Assembly: GCA_023127875.1 (NCBI GenBank)
Contig: JAGMFA010000001.1
Coordinates: forward strand, 1 to 34,491
DNA from: Candidatus Zixiibacteriota bacterium
Lineage (GTDB): Bacteria; Zixibacteria; MSB-5A5; SM1-73
Direction: 5' to 3'
DNA: 34,491 nucleotides
The translations under genes were made by a program, and so were the position numbers. Below are positions 1 to 8,630 of this stretch, one piece after another. How positions within the stretch are numbered: position 1 is the first letter of the stretch; each line of letters starts with the position of its first letter. Below the pieces are notes generated by a model that was not told the origin of the DNA, ran no database searches, and saw only the letters and a program-made list of their open reading frames with translations.

Positions 1-24
1 TGTTTCCTGCTCCTCTTAGTAAGT
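1..24. repeat. 24-nt inverted repeat, left copy
   Basis: The first 24 bases match the reverse complement of bases 34451-34474 at 23 of 24 positions; the one difference is at base 7. The copies are inverted and lie at the two extremes of the window. Nothing coding overlaps either. They could be copies of a dispersed repeat at which an assembly stopped. Confidence 0.7.
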
Positions 25-91
25 AGGTTTTTGAAGAGATGACCAAGCAAAGAAGGGATGGGCAGATTTTTTAACTTAGATCATTTTTTGC

Positions 92-120
92 TTGACAAAC
101 TTTCAGCGAACTTTTAAATT
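92..120 (+). promoter_or_regulatory. Sigma-70-type promoter of the porin gene
   Basis: A perfect TTGACA at 92-97 is followed after 17 nt by TAAATT at 115-120. The expected start of transcription is near 127, which leaves about 335 nt of untranslated leader before the porin start at 464. Confidence 0.65.
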
Positions 121-126
121 CGGGCA

Positions 127-463
127 AATTATGTCCTGTATGCGAGAGTGGAATTATTGAAAAACAGCATGAACCGTAGCCCGGAACTAGATGTGTAACT
201 CAGACAAGAGAATAAGCTGATTAGTTTAACGGATGGATTAGTTCTCTGAAGGAGGTGATGAACAGCCGATCAAGTGAAAAAGATCACAAACTGTAAAGTT
301 TCTAAACATAAATTTGATAAGAAAAACTTAAGGAGGTGAGAAAGGCAAAAATATGCTCAGAGCCAAAAGGACTTCTAATCAATTTGGCTTTGACACTAAA
401 TGAGAAGAGTTTTGAGTAGAGAAAATAGTGAGTGAAAATTTCTAAAAGATGCGGGAGGGAGAA
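127..463 (+). promoter_or_regulatory. Long 5' leader with two SD-like motifs and no clear ORF
   Basis: This stretch holds no supported gene. It has two copies of a full-length Shine-Dalgarno-like string, GGAGGTGA at 251-258 and AAGGAGGTGA at 330-339, each able to pair along most of the 16S rRNA 3' end. The first is only 2 nt from an ATG (12-codon ORF at 258) and the second is 16 nt from an ATG (16-codon ORF at 353), so neither spacing is good. A leader peptide or a structured regulatory leader is possible, but I recognise no known riboswitch. Confidence 0.35.
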
Positions 464-1528
464 ATGAAAAAGCTAATCTTATTAGCTGTAGGCTCAATAT
501 TGATTGTCTTTTTGGTATGCAACTTTGTCATGGGGGCGACTGAGGTAAAGGTGGGAAAAGGGGACTTAAAGATTGGCGGTATCCTTCAGGCAGGACTCAC
601 CTACAATGTAGAAGATAATTTGGGAGAAGATTCTTTTACCTTAAATCGAGCAAGGTTTCTGTTTTGGGGAACCGTTGTTCCCGACAAGGTCAAGTATTTT
701 GTTCAGCTTGATCACAAGGGAAGCATAAGCGTATTAGACTACAAAGCACAGTTTTTCTATATCCCCAAGACCGAAATCACCGTGGGACGATTTTTACCCA
801 ATTTCACCCTCTATATGCCTTACTCCACTGCCAAGTTGGAGATGATTAACTATCCCATGACCACCGCCAAATATGCCGTCTGGCGACAGGTGGGCATACA
901 GAGCACTACCAAAACAGAATACGTCGACTTCAATGTGGGAATTTTCAACGGTGGTGATGCACCTAATAACACCTCTGACAATAATGATGCCAAGGATTTC
1001 CTCGTCCGCGCAGACATCCATCCTGCGGTTGATGACATTCAAGTGCGTTTTTGTGGGTATGCTTGGATAGGTAGTGCTAAGCCTCCAGTCTCATTCTTTG
1101 ACACCACCATGCACTATGTGGCAAATCCAGAAGAGAAGACTTTAAAACTTAATCGATTTGGTGGATTTGCCAAAGCTGACTACACCAAGGATGAGACGAC
1201 ATTCCGTTTTAGGGGAGAGTTCATAATGGGCCAGGACGAGTATCTCACCGGTCCGAGCGTGGAAGAGAAAGACACCAGAGATTCTCACGCCTTTTTTGCT
1301 CAGGGCAGTGTTCAGCCGGTTAAGCAGGTTGAATTTCTGGCTCGCTACGAGGCATGGGATCCCGATACCGATGTTGATGATAACGGATTTTCTGCTATCA
1401 CCGGTGGAATAAATTACTACCTCGAAGGTATAAATGCCATGTTCTACCTAAACTACATCCACAAGATGGAGGAGGCGAAGGAAGTAGGCAACGATGTGGT
1501 GCAAGCGCAGGCGCAGATAACTTTTTAG
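464..1528 (+). CDS. Outer-membrane porin, phosphate-selective OprP/OprO-like
   Basis: A beta-barrel outer-membrane protein of 354 residues, expected to form a diffusion pore. The start at 464 is preferred over the ATG at 449 because GGGAGG lies just upstream of 464 and the protein then begins with a clean signal peptide (MKKLILLAVGS, hydrophobic core, cleavage near VMG-A). The mature part has alternating beta-strand patterns typical of OprP/O-like porins: an early LNRARFLFWG strand, a KVKYFVQLDH strand and a final strand ending in a hydrophobic residue (VQAQAQITF). Length is near that of the family. It has its own promoter at 92-120 and is followed by a strong terminator at 1576-1601. Substrate preference cannot be read from the sequence; the family name does not prove phosphate transport. 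Confidence 0.75.
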   Translation: MKKLILLAVGSILIVFLVCNFVMGATEVKVGKGDLKIGGILQAGLTYNVEDNLGEDSFTLNRARFLFWGTVVPDKVKYFVQLDHKGSISVLDYKAQFFYIPKTEITVGRFLPNFTLYMPYSTAKLEMINYPMTTAKYAVWRQVGIQSTTKTEYVDFNVGIFNGGDAPNNTSDNNDAKDFLVRADIHPAVDDIQVRFCGYAWIGSAKPPVSFFDTTMHYVANPEEKTLKLNRFGGFAKADYTKDETTFRFRGEFIMGQDEYLTGPSVEEKDTRDSHAFFAQGSVQPVKQVEFLARYEAWDPDTDVDDNGFSAITGGINYYLEGINAMFYLNYIHKMEEAKEVGNDVVQAQAQITF

Positions 1529-1575
1529 GACACACCTTTAGTATTGTGCAGCCTATACTCAGAAGTTAAACAGAG

Positions 1576-1601
1576 GAGGGGGAGGTATCTCCCCCTCTTT
1601 T
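1576..1601 (+). terminator. Rho-independent terminator after the porin
   Basis: A perfect 9-bp stem (GAGGGGGAG / CTCCCCCTC) with a 4-nt loop GTAT is followed by TTTT and then a further T-rich run. It lies 48 nt after the porin stop and 24 nt before the next start, so it should separate porin expression from the genes downstream or attenuate read-through. Confidence 0.85.
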
Positions 1602-1624
1602 GTATATTTTTTAGGAGGCAAAAT

Positions 1625-1798
1625 ATGAGCCAGGAAGGAGCTGAGAAAGCCAGAAGCTTAAAAGTGAAGGTAAACGGGAAGGAAGTTTCCCTTAATCCTT
1701 TCGCCACCCACATAATCGGAAGTGTCATCTGGGCAATGATCACCTCCCTGAGGCTTGAAGAAAAACCCAATCGGATAGAGATCGAGATCTCTCAATAA
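1625..1798 (+). CDS. Small conserved-looking protein, 57 aa
   Basis: A 57-residue protein starting at an ATG with AGGAGG 7 nt upstream. An upstream extension to 1544 is open but would read through the terminator hairpin, so it is rejected. The sequence is compact: a KVKVNGKEVSLNPF strand-turn segment, a short hydrophobic helix (HIIGSVIWAMITSL) and a charged end (IEIEIS). This looks like a small alpha/beta fold and not a membrane protein. The pattern VNGKE-x-x-LNPF...EIEI is one I associate with short uncharacterised proteins of anaerobic bacteria, from memory only. It sits between the porin and the TonB receptor. Function unknown. Confidence 0.65.
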   Translation: MSQEGAEKARSLKVKVNGKEVSLNPFATHIIGSVIWAMITSLRLEEKPNRIEIEISQ

Positions 1799-1898
1799 AA
1801 ACTTATTTTGAAACCCTTGAGCTTTCCACCCTCAGTTGAAAACAACCAACGTTTCAAAACAAAAAGTCTCTTTAAGAGAAGATTTTAGAGGTGTCGAA

Positions 1899-3875
1899 TT
1901 GAATGCTTTTACATTGTCCATCTTTAGAAAAATTTTACTGCTTTTCTTGGTATTCTTTATCATGAAAAATACTCTGGCAGAAACCACATCTGACACCCTG
2001 CGGGTCTATCATTTGGGAGAAGTGGTTGTGACTGCCCAGCGATCACCCACCTCCTTGACCAGCTCCTTAAGAGAGGTCAATTATCAGACAATTCGCCAAC
2101 GACAAATTCCAACCATAGCTGAGGCTATTCAGAGCACTTCTGGAGGATACATCAGTATTGGGTCCCGAAATGAGATGGTGGTATTACTACGGGGAATCGA
2201 GCAGAGACAGATAGCGGTTTTGCTGGATGGAGTTCCCATTTATGTTCCCTATGATGGTTTGGTAGACTTGGGACAGATGCCGGTGGGATCAGTGGAGAAA
2301 ATAACGGTCACCCAGGGGAATGCTTCGGTCCTCTATGGTCCTAATTCACTGGGGGGGAGCATAAATATCGTCACCCGACTCCCCTCCCAGAGACATACTC
2401 GCTTGCGGGTGATGGGAGGAAGTGGCGAACTACAATATTATACTTTGAATCATAGCGGAAGTTTTAAATCCCTGGGCTATTTACTCGGCCTGGGATACAA
2501 CCAACAGGGTTATTTCCCTTTGGCAGACGACTTCTCAAAAACAGAAATTGAGGATGGGGGAGCGCGCAACAATAGTTATTATAAAAAATTTGATCTTTTT
2601 ACCAAGCTAACCTGGCGCCCCCACAAAAATCACCACACCGCTCTGTCATTTTCTTATGTCGATAATGAAAAAGGTCTCCCTCCCGCGATCTACCAAGAAT
2701 GTAAGCCTCGTTTTTGGCGATTTCCCAAGTGGCGGAAATGGGTCTTGAATTTAACATCCAGTCAGATGCTCAGCTCTTTTGTCATATTCAAAGGAACAAT
2801 CTTCTACGACAAATACGATAATGTCTTGGATGCCTACAAAGATGACACCTATACAGAGAGGAAGTTTCATTCCTCTTACGATGATTACTCAGCAGGTGCA
2901 AATCTCTATTTCACTTACTCTTTTTCTAAGGTAAATAAATTAATGTTTGGACTGAATTATAAAAGAGATGTACATAGAGAACAAGGTAATTATGGGGAAC
3001 CATTCGATAAATATAAAATGGATAGCTATAATCTTGGCGTAGAGAGTGAATTGGAGATTTCACCCGCCACTTCTCTTTCTTCGGGGATCAGTTTAAGCTA
3101 CCTGGATCCCGTTTATGCAAATGGCAACTTCCTCCGAGATAATATAAACACTTTGGATGCTCGGATTGGAATACACCATACTTTTTCTAAATCCACCGGC
3201 TTGTTTAGTTCCGTCGGGCACAAGACGCGTTTTCCTACTTTGAAAGAACTTTATTCCACTCAGATGAAACGACGCATCCCAAACCCCGATTTGGAGGAAG
3301 AGTCGGCGTTTAATATAGAATTAGGCTGGTTCTATAAGTGGAAGAGGACTAATGAATTTAAGTTTACCGTATTTAACAGTGAGATTAGAAATATGATTGT
3401 CGATAAATGGGTAACGGTGGATAGTGTCCTCTATCATCAATGGGATAATATTGGCAAAGCTCGTCATACAGGCTTAGAATTTTCGGCAAGCATGCTCCCG
3501 ATAAGAAACTTGACTTTGAGCGGCAGTTACACTTTCTTAAGTGCCCGGAATCGTTCCGATGGCCGTACCACTGATGAATTACCTTATCGACCAGAGCATT
3601 TGATCAAATTGCAACAGGAGTATGAGTTTTCTTTTGGATTAGTTGTCTCGCTTAACGAACATTATGTGAGCGAAAGAATATATATGGACCAGGATGATCT
3701 TCCGCATAGTTTGGATGGATATTTCCTTTTGGATTTACAATTTCGCCAATCTTTGTGGCAACACTTAACTTTTAATTTTTCTTTTTTCAATGTTTTTGAT
3801 GAGTATTATGAGTCTGAGTATGGTTTTCCCATGCCGGGGAGAAACTTTCGGGTGGGAATGGAAATCAATCTATAA
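1899..3875 (+). CDS. TonB-dependent outer-membrane receptor
   Basis: An energy-driven outer-membrane importer for a scarce ligand such as a siderophore, cobalamin or another metal complex. The TTG at 1899 is chosen because AGAGGTG lies 5 nt upstream and the product (658 aa) then opens with a signal peptide ending KNTLA. The frame is open back to a TTG at 1836, but that has no ribosome binding site. After the signal come a TonB-box-like segment (LGEVVVTA), a plug domain with the LLRGIEQRQIAVLLDGVPI and VEKITVTQGNASVLYGPNSLGGSINIVT signatures, then a barrel ending FRVGMEINL. The plug resembles BtuB/FepA-class receptors. mobA follows after 3 nt, so they are co-transcribed. No TonB-ExbBD genes are in view. 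The ligand is unknown. Confidence 0.9.
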   Translation: MNAFTLSIFRKILLLFLVFFIMKNTLAETTSDTLRVYHLGEVVVTAQRSPTSLTSSLREVNYQTIRQRQIPTIAEAIQSTSGGYISIGSRNEMVVLLRGIEQRQIAVLLDGVPIYVPYDGLVDLGQMPVGSVEKITVTQGNASVLYGPNSLGGSINIVTRLPSQRHTRLRVMGGSGELQYYTLNHSGSFKSLGYLLGLGYNQQGYFPLADDFSKTEIEDGGARNNSYYKKFDLFTKLTWRPHKNHHTALSFSYVDNEKGLPPAIYQECKPRFWRFPKWRKWVLNLTSSQMLSSFVIFKGTIFYDKYDNVLDAYKDDTYTERKFHSSYDDYSAGANLYFTYSFSKVNKLMFGLNYKRDVHREQGNYGEPFDKYKMDSYNLGVESELEISPATSLSSGISLSYLDPVYANGNFLRDNINTLDARIGIHHTFSKSTGLFSSVGHKTRFPTLKELYSTQMKRRIPNPDLEEESAFNIELGWFYKWKRTNEFKFTVFNSEIRNMIVDKWVTVDSVLYHQWDNIGKARHTGLEFSASMLPIRNLTLSGSYTFLSARNRSDGRTTDELPYRPEHLIKLQQEYEFSFGLVVSLNEHYVSERIYMDQDDLPHSLDGYFLLDLQFRQSLWQHLTFNFSFFNVFDEYYESEYGFPMPGRNFRVGMEINL

Positions 3876-3878
3876 AAT

Positions 3879-4487
3879 ATGAAAAAAGCAAGCGCCATAA
3901 TTCTTGCCGGAGGAAAGAATACCAGAATTGCAAGAAATAAGGCTTTTATTCAACTTCCCCCGGGAAAGACTATACTCCAGAATACCATAAATATCTTGCA
4001 GGACACCTTTCCCCAGATTATCATTGTTACCAACAAAAAAGAAGTCTACCTGAAGTTGAATGTTCAAGTTGTGGAAGATTTAATAAAAGACAGTGGTCCG
4101 TTGGGGGGAATCTTCACTGGCTTATGTTATTCCGCCTCACGTTGCAATTTTGTGATTGGCTGTGATATGCCATTTCCACAGACCGGCTTGATTGAACTCC
4201 TTTTAGAAAAAAGCGGTGACCAGGATGTGGTTATACCTGAGATTGATGGAGAGGCGGAACCTCTTTTTGCTATTTATTCCAAAAATTGTCTGCCGGTGAT
4301 CTTCGATCATTTGCAAAAGGGTGATTTAAAAATTCAAGATATTTTGGGAGAACTGAGGATAAAAAGAGTTGGCAAAGAAGAAATTGATGCGGTTGATCCA
4401 CAGCATTTGAGCTTCTTTAACATTAACACCGAGGAGGATCTGAAGAAAGCTCAGACTCTGCTGTCGCAGACATCAGACTCTGGATGA
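3879..4487 (+). CDS. mobA: Molybdenum cofactor guanylyltransferase
   Basis: MobA transfers GMP from GTP to molybdopterin-Mo, giving the MGD cofactor of DMSO-reductase-family enzymes (formate dehydrogenase, nitrate reductase and relatives). The 202-aa protein has the nucleotide-binding start IILAGGKNTR (residues 8-17; the family has LAGGxSxRMG, here varied), a SGPLGGIFTGL segment and a CDMPF motif holding the metal-binding Asp. It ends in the usual FFNINTEEDL segment. Length is normal for the family. It begins 3 nt after the TonB receptor stop, so the two are almost certainly translated from one mRNA. The fit to MobA is good; a related MobA-like nucleotidyltransferase such as MocA is the main alternative. 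Confidence 0.85.
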   Translation: MKKASAIILAGGKNTRIARNKAFIQLPPGKTILQNTINILQDTFPQIIIVTNKKEVYLKLNVQVVEDLIKDSGPLGGIFTGLCYSASRCNFVIGCDMPFPQTGLIELLLEKSGDQDVVIPEIDGEAEPLFAIYSKNCLPVIFDHLQKGDLKIQDILGELRIKRVGKEEIDAVDPQHLSFFNINTEEDLKKAQTLLSQTSDSG

Positions 4488-4498
4488 CTCCGGTAAAT

Positions 4499-6391
4499 CT
4501 ACTTTATTAAGATCATTTTCTTTGTTTGGCTAAACTCACCGGTTGTTAATTGATAGAAGTAGATCCCACTTACAACATCGTTCCCCTCTTCATCTTTTCC
4601 ATCCCATATCACCTCGTACCTGCCCGGTTCTTGTGCTTCGTCCACCAATGTTTTCACCAATTGTCCCAGGATGTTATAGATTTTCAGGGTGATGGGGATA
4701 GAGTGGGTCTGTCTACTGTCTACTGTATACTTTATTCTGGTCTCCGGGTTAAAGGGATTGGGATAGTTTTGGGCTAACTCAAATTTTTCAGGTTGCTGAG
4801 CGGAGACACCCTTCAGATTAACTAAGGTATAAGCATCTGTCCCAAATCTTCCGTCTCCCCTCTCAAAGCTGATGGATAATTCTATCTCTTTATTTCCGCT
4901 TTTATCCCACAATTTGAAGACTATCTGCTCACCTGTTTGGAATCCATCCACTACCTCGGTTCGATCATCATTCTGCCAGACTGCAATGCCCAGGATGTCA
5001 TCTTGCCACACTCTTCCGCCTACACATAGTCCTGAAGACGTAAATACTCCTATCTCGTCCCCAACCTCAGGAGGCTTGCCATTGAGATCGACCGAATTAA
5101 CCACGATGCTGTAGCTTTCTCCAGTGTTCCCTAAGTAATTGAAATGAGTAGTTCGTGCGAATCCCTGAAAGCTCTTTTTCTTGGCAAATGGAGGTGGGCA
5201 AGGTGGACAAGTGGTAGGATAGATAAGTGTGTCAGCATGAGACAGATGAACCTTATAACCTTCGTTGGGTTCCATGCACACGATCCAACAGCCAACACCA
5301 GGGATGCAGAACTCTCCATCATCGTTTTTTAATATATCCAGATTATCCCAGATCGTCACTACGGCAGTTTCAGGCTCCAATTTACACTCCGGAAAGTAGG
5401 GGATGCAGCTCCAACCCTCAGGCAAGAAAATAGAGTCATCTGTCGGAACCTTATTTCCGCAAACCTGGATAGTGCAGACGGCCGCCATGTGAAGCTTATA
5501 CATCTCGGAAACATTCCAGCAATCAATCCAACAACCTACTCCAGGTATGCAAAAGGAACCATCACAAGCTATTATTATGTCTAGATCATTCCAACAGTTC
5601 CCAAAGAGGCTTTCCATTTCACATGGATTAGGATCAATATTAGTGGAGATCCACTGCCAGCCGGCATGCAAAGGGATTGTGTCACATTCCACGTCACTAA
5701 TCTTTTCTACCACCGCTCTGATCATGAAGTTGACGTCCAGTCCCCAATCATCATACATGGTTCCCCAAGCTCCACCCCAAAATTCTATGCTTCGGTGTTC
5801 TGTTCCCACAGGCAAGCCATCATCGGAAATAATTGCCACCGTATCTGTCTCAGGCGGACCCAAAGGAGTATAGCCGACGTGGAAATCTGATACGCTCCTA
5901 AACGTTATGTTCTTGGATGAAAAGTCTACTGTGGTCCAGTCTGGATAGAATTGGATATGAGCATGTGGAACATCGACTGAGTCTATTTTCTGAGCGGGAT
6001 AGCCACTGGTATCCTCCCAAACATAGATTCTAACGGCACCATTACCTGTCTTGTAGTAGAATAAGAATAGAGCAGACTTTAGCTGATAATCCCAGGCAGG
6101 CGTAAATCTCACGTTGAATAAATCGTATCCATATTCGTCTGGACAACAAAGATACCAGGTCGCGGTGTCGTCATCATATTTTAAAGTATCTAACTCCCCC
6201 ATTAGAGCCGTTCGTTCCTCCGATTCATTTGCGGGATGTTGAAATGAGTGCCACACGCTTTTATCAGTACGATCCTCGACCCTAAGCGGGGTTTTTCCAC
6301 CTTTAGGTTCTGAGGCTACTGCTTGATGACAAAGACCAACCGACAAGAAGCACACGAACAACAATCGCGCAGACTTTAATAAACTAAACAT
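4499..6391 (-). CDS. Secreted Cys-rich protein with FlgD-like type IX sorting region
   Basis: A 630-aa exported protein with no recognisable enzyme domain. The signal peptide is at residues 1-27 (hydrophobic core, AVAS end); AAGGAGAAGG directly precedes the ATG. Residues 70-230 look like a beta-rich domain found in other FCB surface proteins. Residues 240-395 hold two copies of a Cys-rich module, each with CIPGVGCWI (281-289 and 362-370) after a WNDLDI/WDNLDI segment. A short Pro/Cys stretch (394-401) leads to another beta domain. The end (540-630) has QNYPNPFNPET, then a FlgD-like Ig fold with IYNILGQLVKTL, closing on a basic KKMILIK. That end is the known type IX secretion sorting signature of FCB bacteria. 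The gene converges on mobA with an 11-nt gap. Likely cell-surface or released; role unknown. Confidence 0.8.
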   Translation of the reverse strand: MFSLLKSARLLFVCFLSVGLCHQAVASEPKGGKTPLRVEDRTDKSVWHSFQHPANESEERTALMGELDTLKYDDDTATWYLCCPDEYGYDLFNVRFTPAWDYQLKSALFLFYYKTGNGAVRIYVWEDTSGYPAQKIDSVDVPHAHIQFYPDWTTVDFSSKNITFRSVSDFHVGYTPLGPPETDTVAIISDDGLPVGTEHRSIEFWGGAWGTMYDDWGLDVNFMIRAVVEKISDVECDTIPLHAGWQWISTNIDPNPCEMESLFGNCWNDLDIIIACDGSFCIPGVGCWIDCWNVSEMYKLHMAAVCTIQVCGNKVPTDDSIFLPEGWSCIPYFPECKLEPETAVVTIWDNLDILKNDDGEFCIPGVGCWIVCMEPNEGYKVHLSHADTLIYPTTCPPCPPPFAKKKSFQGFARTTHFNYLGNTGESYSIVVNSVDLNGKPPEVGDEIGVFTSSGLCVGGRVWQDDILGIAVWQNDDRTEVVDGFQTGEQIVFKLWDKSGNKEIELSISFERGDGRFGTDAYTLVNLKGVSAQQPEKFELAQNYPNPFNPETRIKYTVDSRQTHSIPITLKIYNILGQLVKTLVDEAQEPGRYEVIWDGKDEEGNDVVSGIYFYQLTTGEFSQTKKMILIK

Positions 6392-6521
6392 TCCTTCTCC
6401 TTTCTGCGGTGTAGGTTCAAAAGAAATATGCTTAAAGTGTGCACAACACTTTCTAGTTAGTGAAAGATATTAAAGACAAAAACATAATCTCTCTTCCCAA
6501 GATTCTGGTTTTGCCAATGCC

Positions 6522-6550
6522 ATCATAAATAATTCACTAACATTTGTCAA
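6522..6550 (-). promoter_or_regulatory. Promoter of the secreted Cys-rich protein gene
   Basis: On the minus strand a perfect TTGACA (6550-6545) is followed after 17 nt by TATGAT (6527-6522). Transcription should start near 6515, leaving a leader of about 124 nt before the ATG at 6391. Confidence 0.65.
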
Positions 6551-6976
6551 CCAAAAAAGCTTGTTGTGGACAGGTCTGGGTACATGGTATGCCTTCTCCT
6601 CGTGCGATGTCATCCCAAACGAGCAGATGCCCACCCGTATGGGTGCCCTCCCGTCTGGGGGTCTTCCATCATTCTACGCAATTAGTTGAAAATCCCGCCG
6701 AAGGAGGGAGTGGATGTCAACATTCACCCAAGAGCAGAACTGTTTCCCAACAGATTAAACAAATGAAATATTCAAGAAGAATTGACTTCTCGTTGGTGTT
6801 CCTCAGACGGGCAAACAGACGCCCCTGTCTGTGAGTCCGTGCATAGCTGGCAGGCTTCACCAATCCTATGGATCCTGTGGACGGGATAATCTTTTGCGAT
6901 TGGTCAATCACCAAGATCCCGCCAGAGGCGGGAGAAGACCAACCGCAAGCAAGGCGCACTCCGTTTAATCCGTTGA
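6551..6976. repeat. Gene-free gap of degenerate hairpin repeats
   Basis: No supportable gene lies here. The stretch is a patchwork of short hairpins: CACCC-GTAT-GGGTG near 6637-6650, CCCGCC-AGA-GGCGGG near 6918-6932, and stems around CAGACGGGC...GCCCCTGTCTG near 6804-6831. Part of it (6792-6955) matches a repeat at 10160-10237, and the segment around 6600-6780 is a diverged copy of material at 8515-8605 (shared pieces: TCCCA-ACG, TGTTTCCC, AAACA-A-GAAATA-TCAA). This looks like decayed REP/MITE-like DNA. Confidence 0.55.
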
Positions 6977-8425
6977 CTAATCTCTGGCAAAGGCATCTTT
7001 TAAAAGCTTGCTCTGTTTTTCAAAGGCTTTGCGGGGATCAGGCGGAGCTTTCATCAGGGAGATCTCTTGAGTTAAAAGGCGGGCTATGTGCATGGTATGG
7101 GTCTTCATGTTCCTGACCTGTCGCAGGTACAAAGGGTGGTCACGGTTAACGAAAATGGTGGTGCCTTCGGCGATACACTCTGGACCATCAGATCCAAAAT
7201 GATCCAGACAGCAGGTGATTCCGGTTTTTCCCATCTTCAATCTTTGCACAACCGCATTGGGAGTTAATTGGGAGACCATAGGTTTGGTCCTTTTCTTGTC
7301 ACCTTTTTCTTTTTCCTCTTTTTCACCCACGGTTTCGTCTTTACCTTTTCTTTTTTTCTTCACCCTCCCTGCCTCTCCGATTCCGCCAGTTTCATCCGCT
7401 ACCGGAAGAACTCCATCCGGAGCAAATTCCGGATTTATAGCTAAAGCATTCTGCACCCGGTGCAATGCCTCCCTTAAGGCTCGGCGAGTGGACCTGTTAT
7501 CCTTCTCTTCCTTTAACCTTCCTAAATGTCTTTTCACGTCCTGCATCACTTTAGTCATCACTTCATAGAGAGCTTTATATTCATCTGAATCCAGGATGAA
7601 ATTGGTTCTTGAGCTGGAGACTGGTAAAAAATCTGCATTAACTTCACCTTTGATCCGGGCAATATCCTTGCCCCAGGACTCCATTCCAAAATGTTCCCTT
7701 TTGATGGTGACCTGCTTCACCTTACATTCTATACCCAGCTCTTCTGTGGTTGCCTTTGCCTCCGGGAGGATGATTATCTCTCCATGCACCGGTCCAAACT
7801 TTGTTCCCTCCAGAAAAGGGACTCTCTTTCCAGGGAGGTATCTGGTTCTTACTCTGACGCCATTAAGATACACCTTGAACTGCGGATCACGTATAGGACA
7901 GCTTTCCACAATCCTCTGCTCCACTAAGTTGGGGTCAAATTGCTTGCGCATTTTGGACAAAATCACAGTGGTTCCATCGCCTCTTTTGGGATCATATTTT
8001 AGGGTTTCCAACGGCAAATGCCAACTTTCCTCATTTTTCTCCCATTCCTTTTTGTCGAAGGTGACTTTGGCGGAAAAGCCCTGACACTGAGTATAAACTT
8101 GAAAGGTTTCACATGCAGAGAGGGTGGCGAATTTTCCAATTCCAAATTGACCGATTCTGTCTCTTTTCAGTTTAGGAGATTTTGTATGCAATCTTTTTTC
8201 CGGTGACCCGATGTTAAAGTATTGCTTCAGTCCGTCCAGATCCATACCGGTTCCGTTGTCTTCGACTGTGATGGTATCGGGACTTAAAGTGACCTTCACC
8301 TCGGTGGCATCTGCATCATAGGCGTTGTTCACCAATTCCCGAATAAGCTCCACACTTTCGGTATAAAGCTTCTCGCCGATGGTGATGATATGACTTTTAT
8401 CTACGGTGATGGGTAAAGTCTTCAT
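6977..8425 (-). CDS. GHKL (Hsp90/MORC-like) ATP-binding protein
   Basis: A 482-aa protein with an N-terminal GHKL ATPase domain and no kinase phospho-acceptor, receptor or membrane part. The ATG at 8425 is preferred to the GTG at 8434 because AAAGGTG sits at the right distance. ATP-site motifs are complete: N box ELVNNAYDADA with E30 and N34, G1 box EDNGTGM (D56-G60), and G2 box IGQFGIGKFA (91-100). E30 is placed as in Hsp90 and MutL, where it is catalytic, so hydrolysis is likely. A second alpha/beta domain follows; residues 353-378 form a very Lys/Glu-rich linker, and a helical C-terminal domain of about 100 aa ends the protein. It resembles stand-alone Hsp90-like ATPases of prokaryotes, for which chaperone, DNA-related and defence roles have been proposed. 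The partner is unknown. It has its own near-consensus promoter. Confidence 0.8.
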   Translation of the reverse strand: MKTLPITVDKSHIITIGEKLYTESVELIRELVNNAYDADATEVKVTLSPDTITVEDNGTGMDLDGLKQYFNIGSPEKRLHTKSPKLKRDRIGQFGIGKFATLSACETFQVYTQCQGFSAKVTFDKKEWEKNEESWHLPLETLKYDPKRGDGTTVILSKMRKQFDPNLVEQRIVESCPIRDPQFKVYLNGVRVRTRYLPGKRVPFLEGTKFGPVHGEIIILPEAKATTEELGIECKVKQVTIKREHFGMESWGKDIARIKGEVNADFLPVSSSRTNFILDSDEYKALYEVMTKVMQDVKRHLGRLKEEKDNRSTRRALREALHRVQNALAINPEFAPDGVLPVADETGGIGEAGRVKKKRKGKDETVGEKEEKEKGDKKRTKPMVSQLTPNAVVQRLKMGKTGITCCLDHFGSDGPECIAEGTTIFVNRDHPLYLRQVRNMKTHTMHIARLLTQEISLMKAPPDPRKAFEKQSKLLKDAFARD

Positions 8426-8443
8426 TTTGGTCACCTTTAGAAA

Positions 8444-8471
8444 ATTATAACGATTTAAAATTTCATGTCAA
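8444..8471 (-). promoter_or_regulatory. Near-consensus promoter of the GHKL ATPase gene
   Basis: The minus strand reads TTGACA (8471-8466), a 16-nt spacer and TATAAT (8449-8444), both hexamers perfect. The start of transcription would be near 8437, giving a 12-nt leader that just holds the AAAGGTG ribosome binding site. Confidence 0.75.
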
Positions 8472-8610
8472 TATAAATTTAAGAGATGTTTGTGTCCACT
8501 GATGCAGCTATCTGTGAGATGTTATCCCAGACGGGTCTCCGCCATTCCACGGAATTTGGGTGGATGTTTCCCGTAGATCAAACAGACGAAATACTCAACA
8601 TGAAGTAGCG

Positions 8611-8630
8611 GCGGACGGCGGACGGCGGAC
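8611..8630. repeat. Short heptamer tandem repeat
   Basis: The 7-nt unit GCGGACG is repeated about 2.9 times just upstream of the UPF0282 gene. It lies in an open frame that extends back to 8560, but the unit is not a multiple of three and the ribosome binding site points to a start at 8692. Confidence 0.6.

Noticed and set aside
258..296. 12-codon ORF in the porin leader
   Set aside because: The SD-like string is only 2 nt from the ATG, too close to work; kept only as an idea in the leader finding.
1544..1624. N-terminal extension of the 57-aa protein
   Set aside because: It would read through the terminator stem at 1576-1601, and AGGAGG marks the start at 1625.
6544..6834. 96-aa plus-strand ORF in the repeat gap
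   Set aside because: Its translation is a product of hairpin repeats, with no ribosome binding site and no family likeness.
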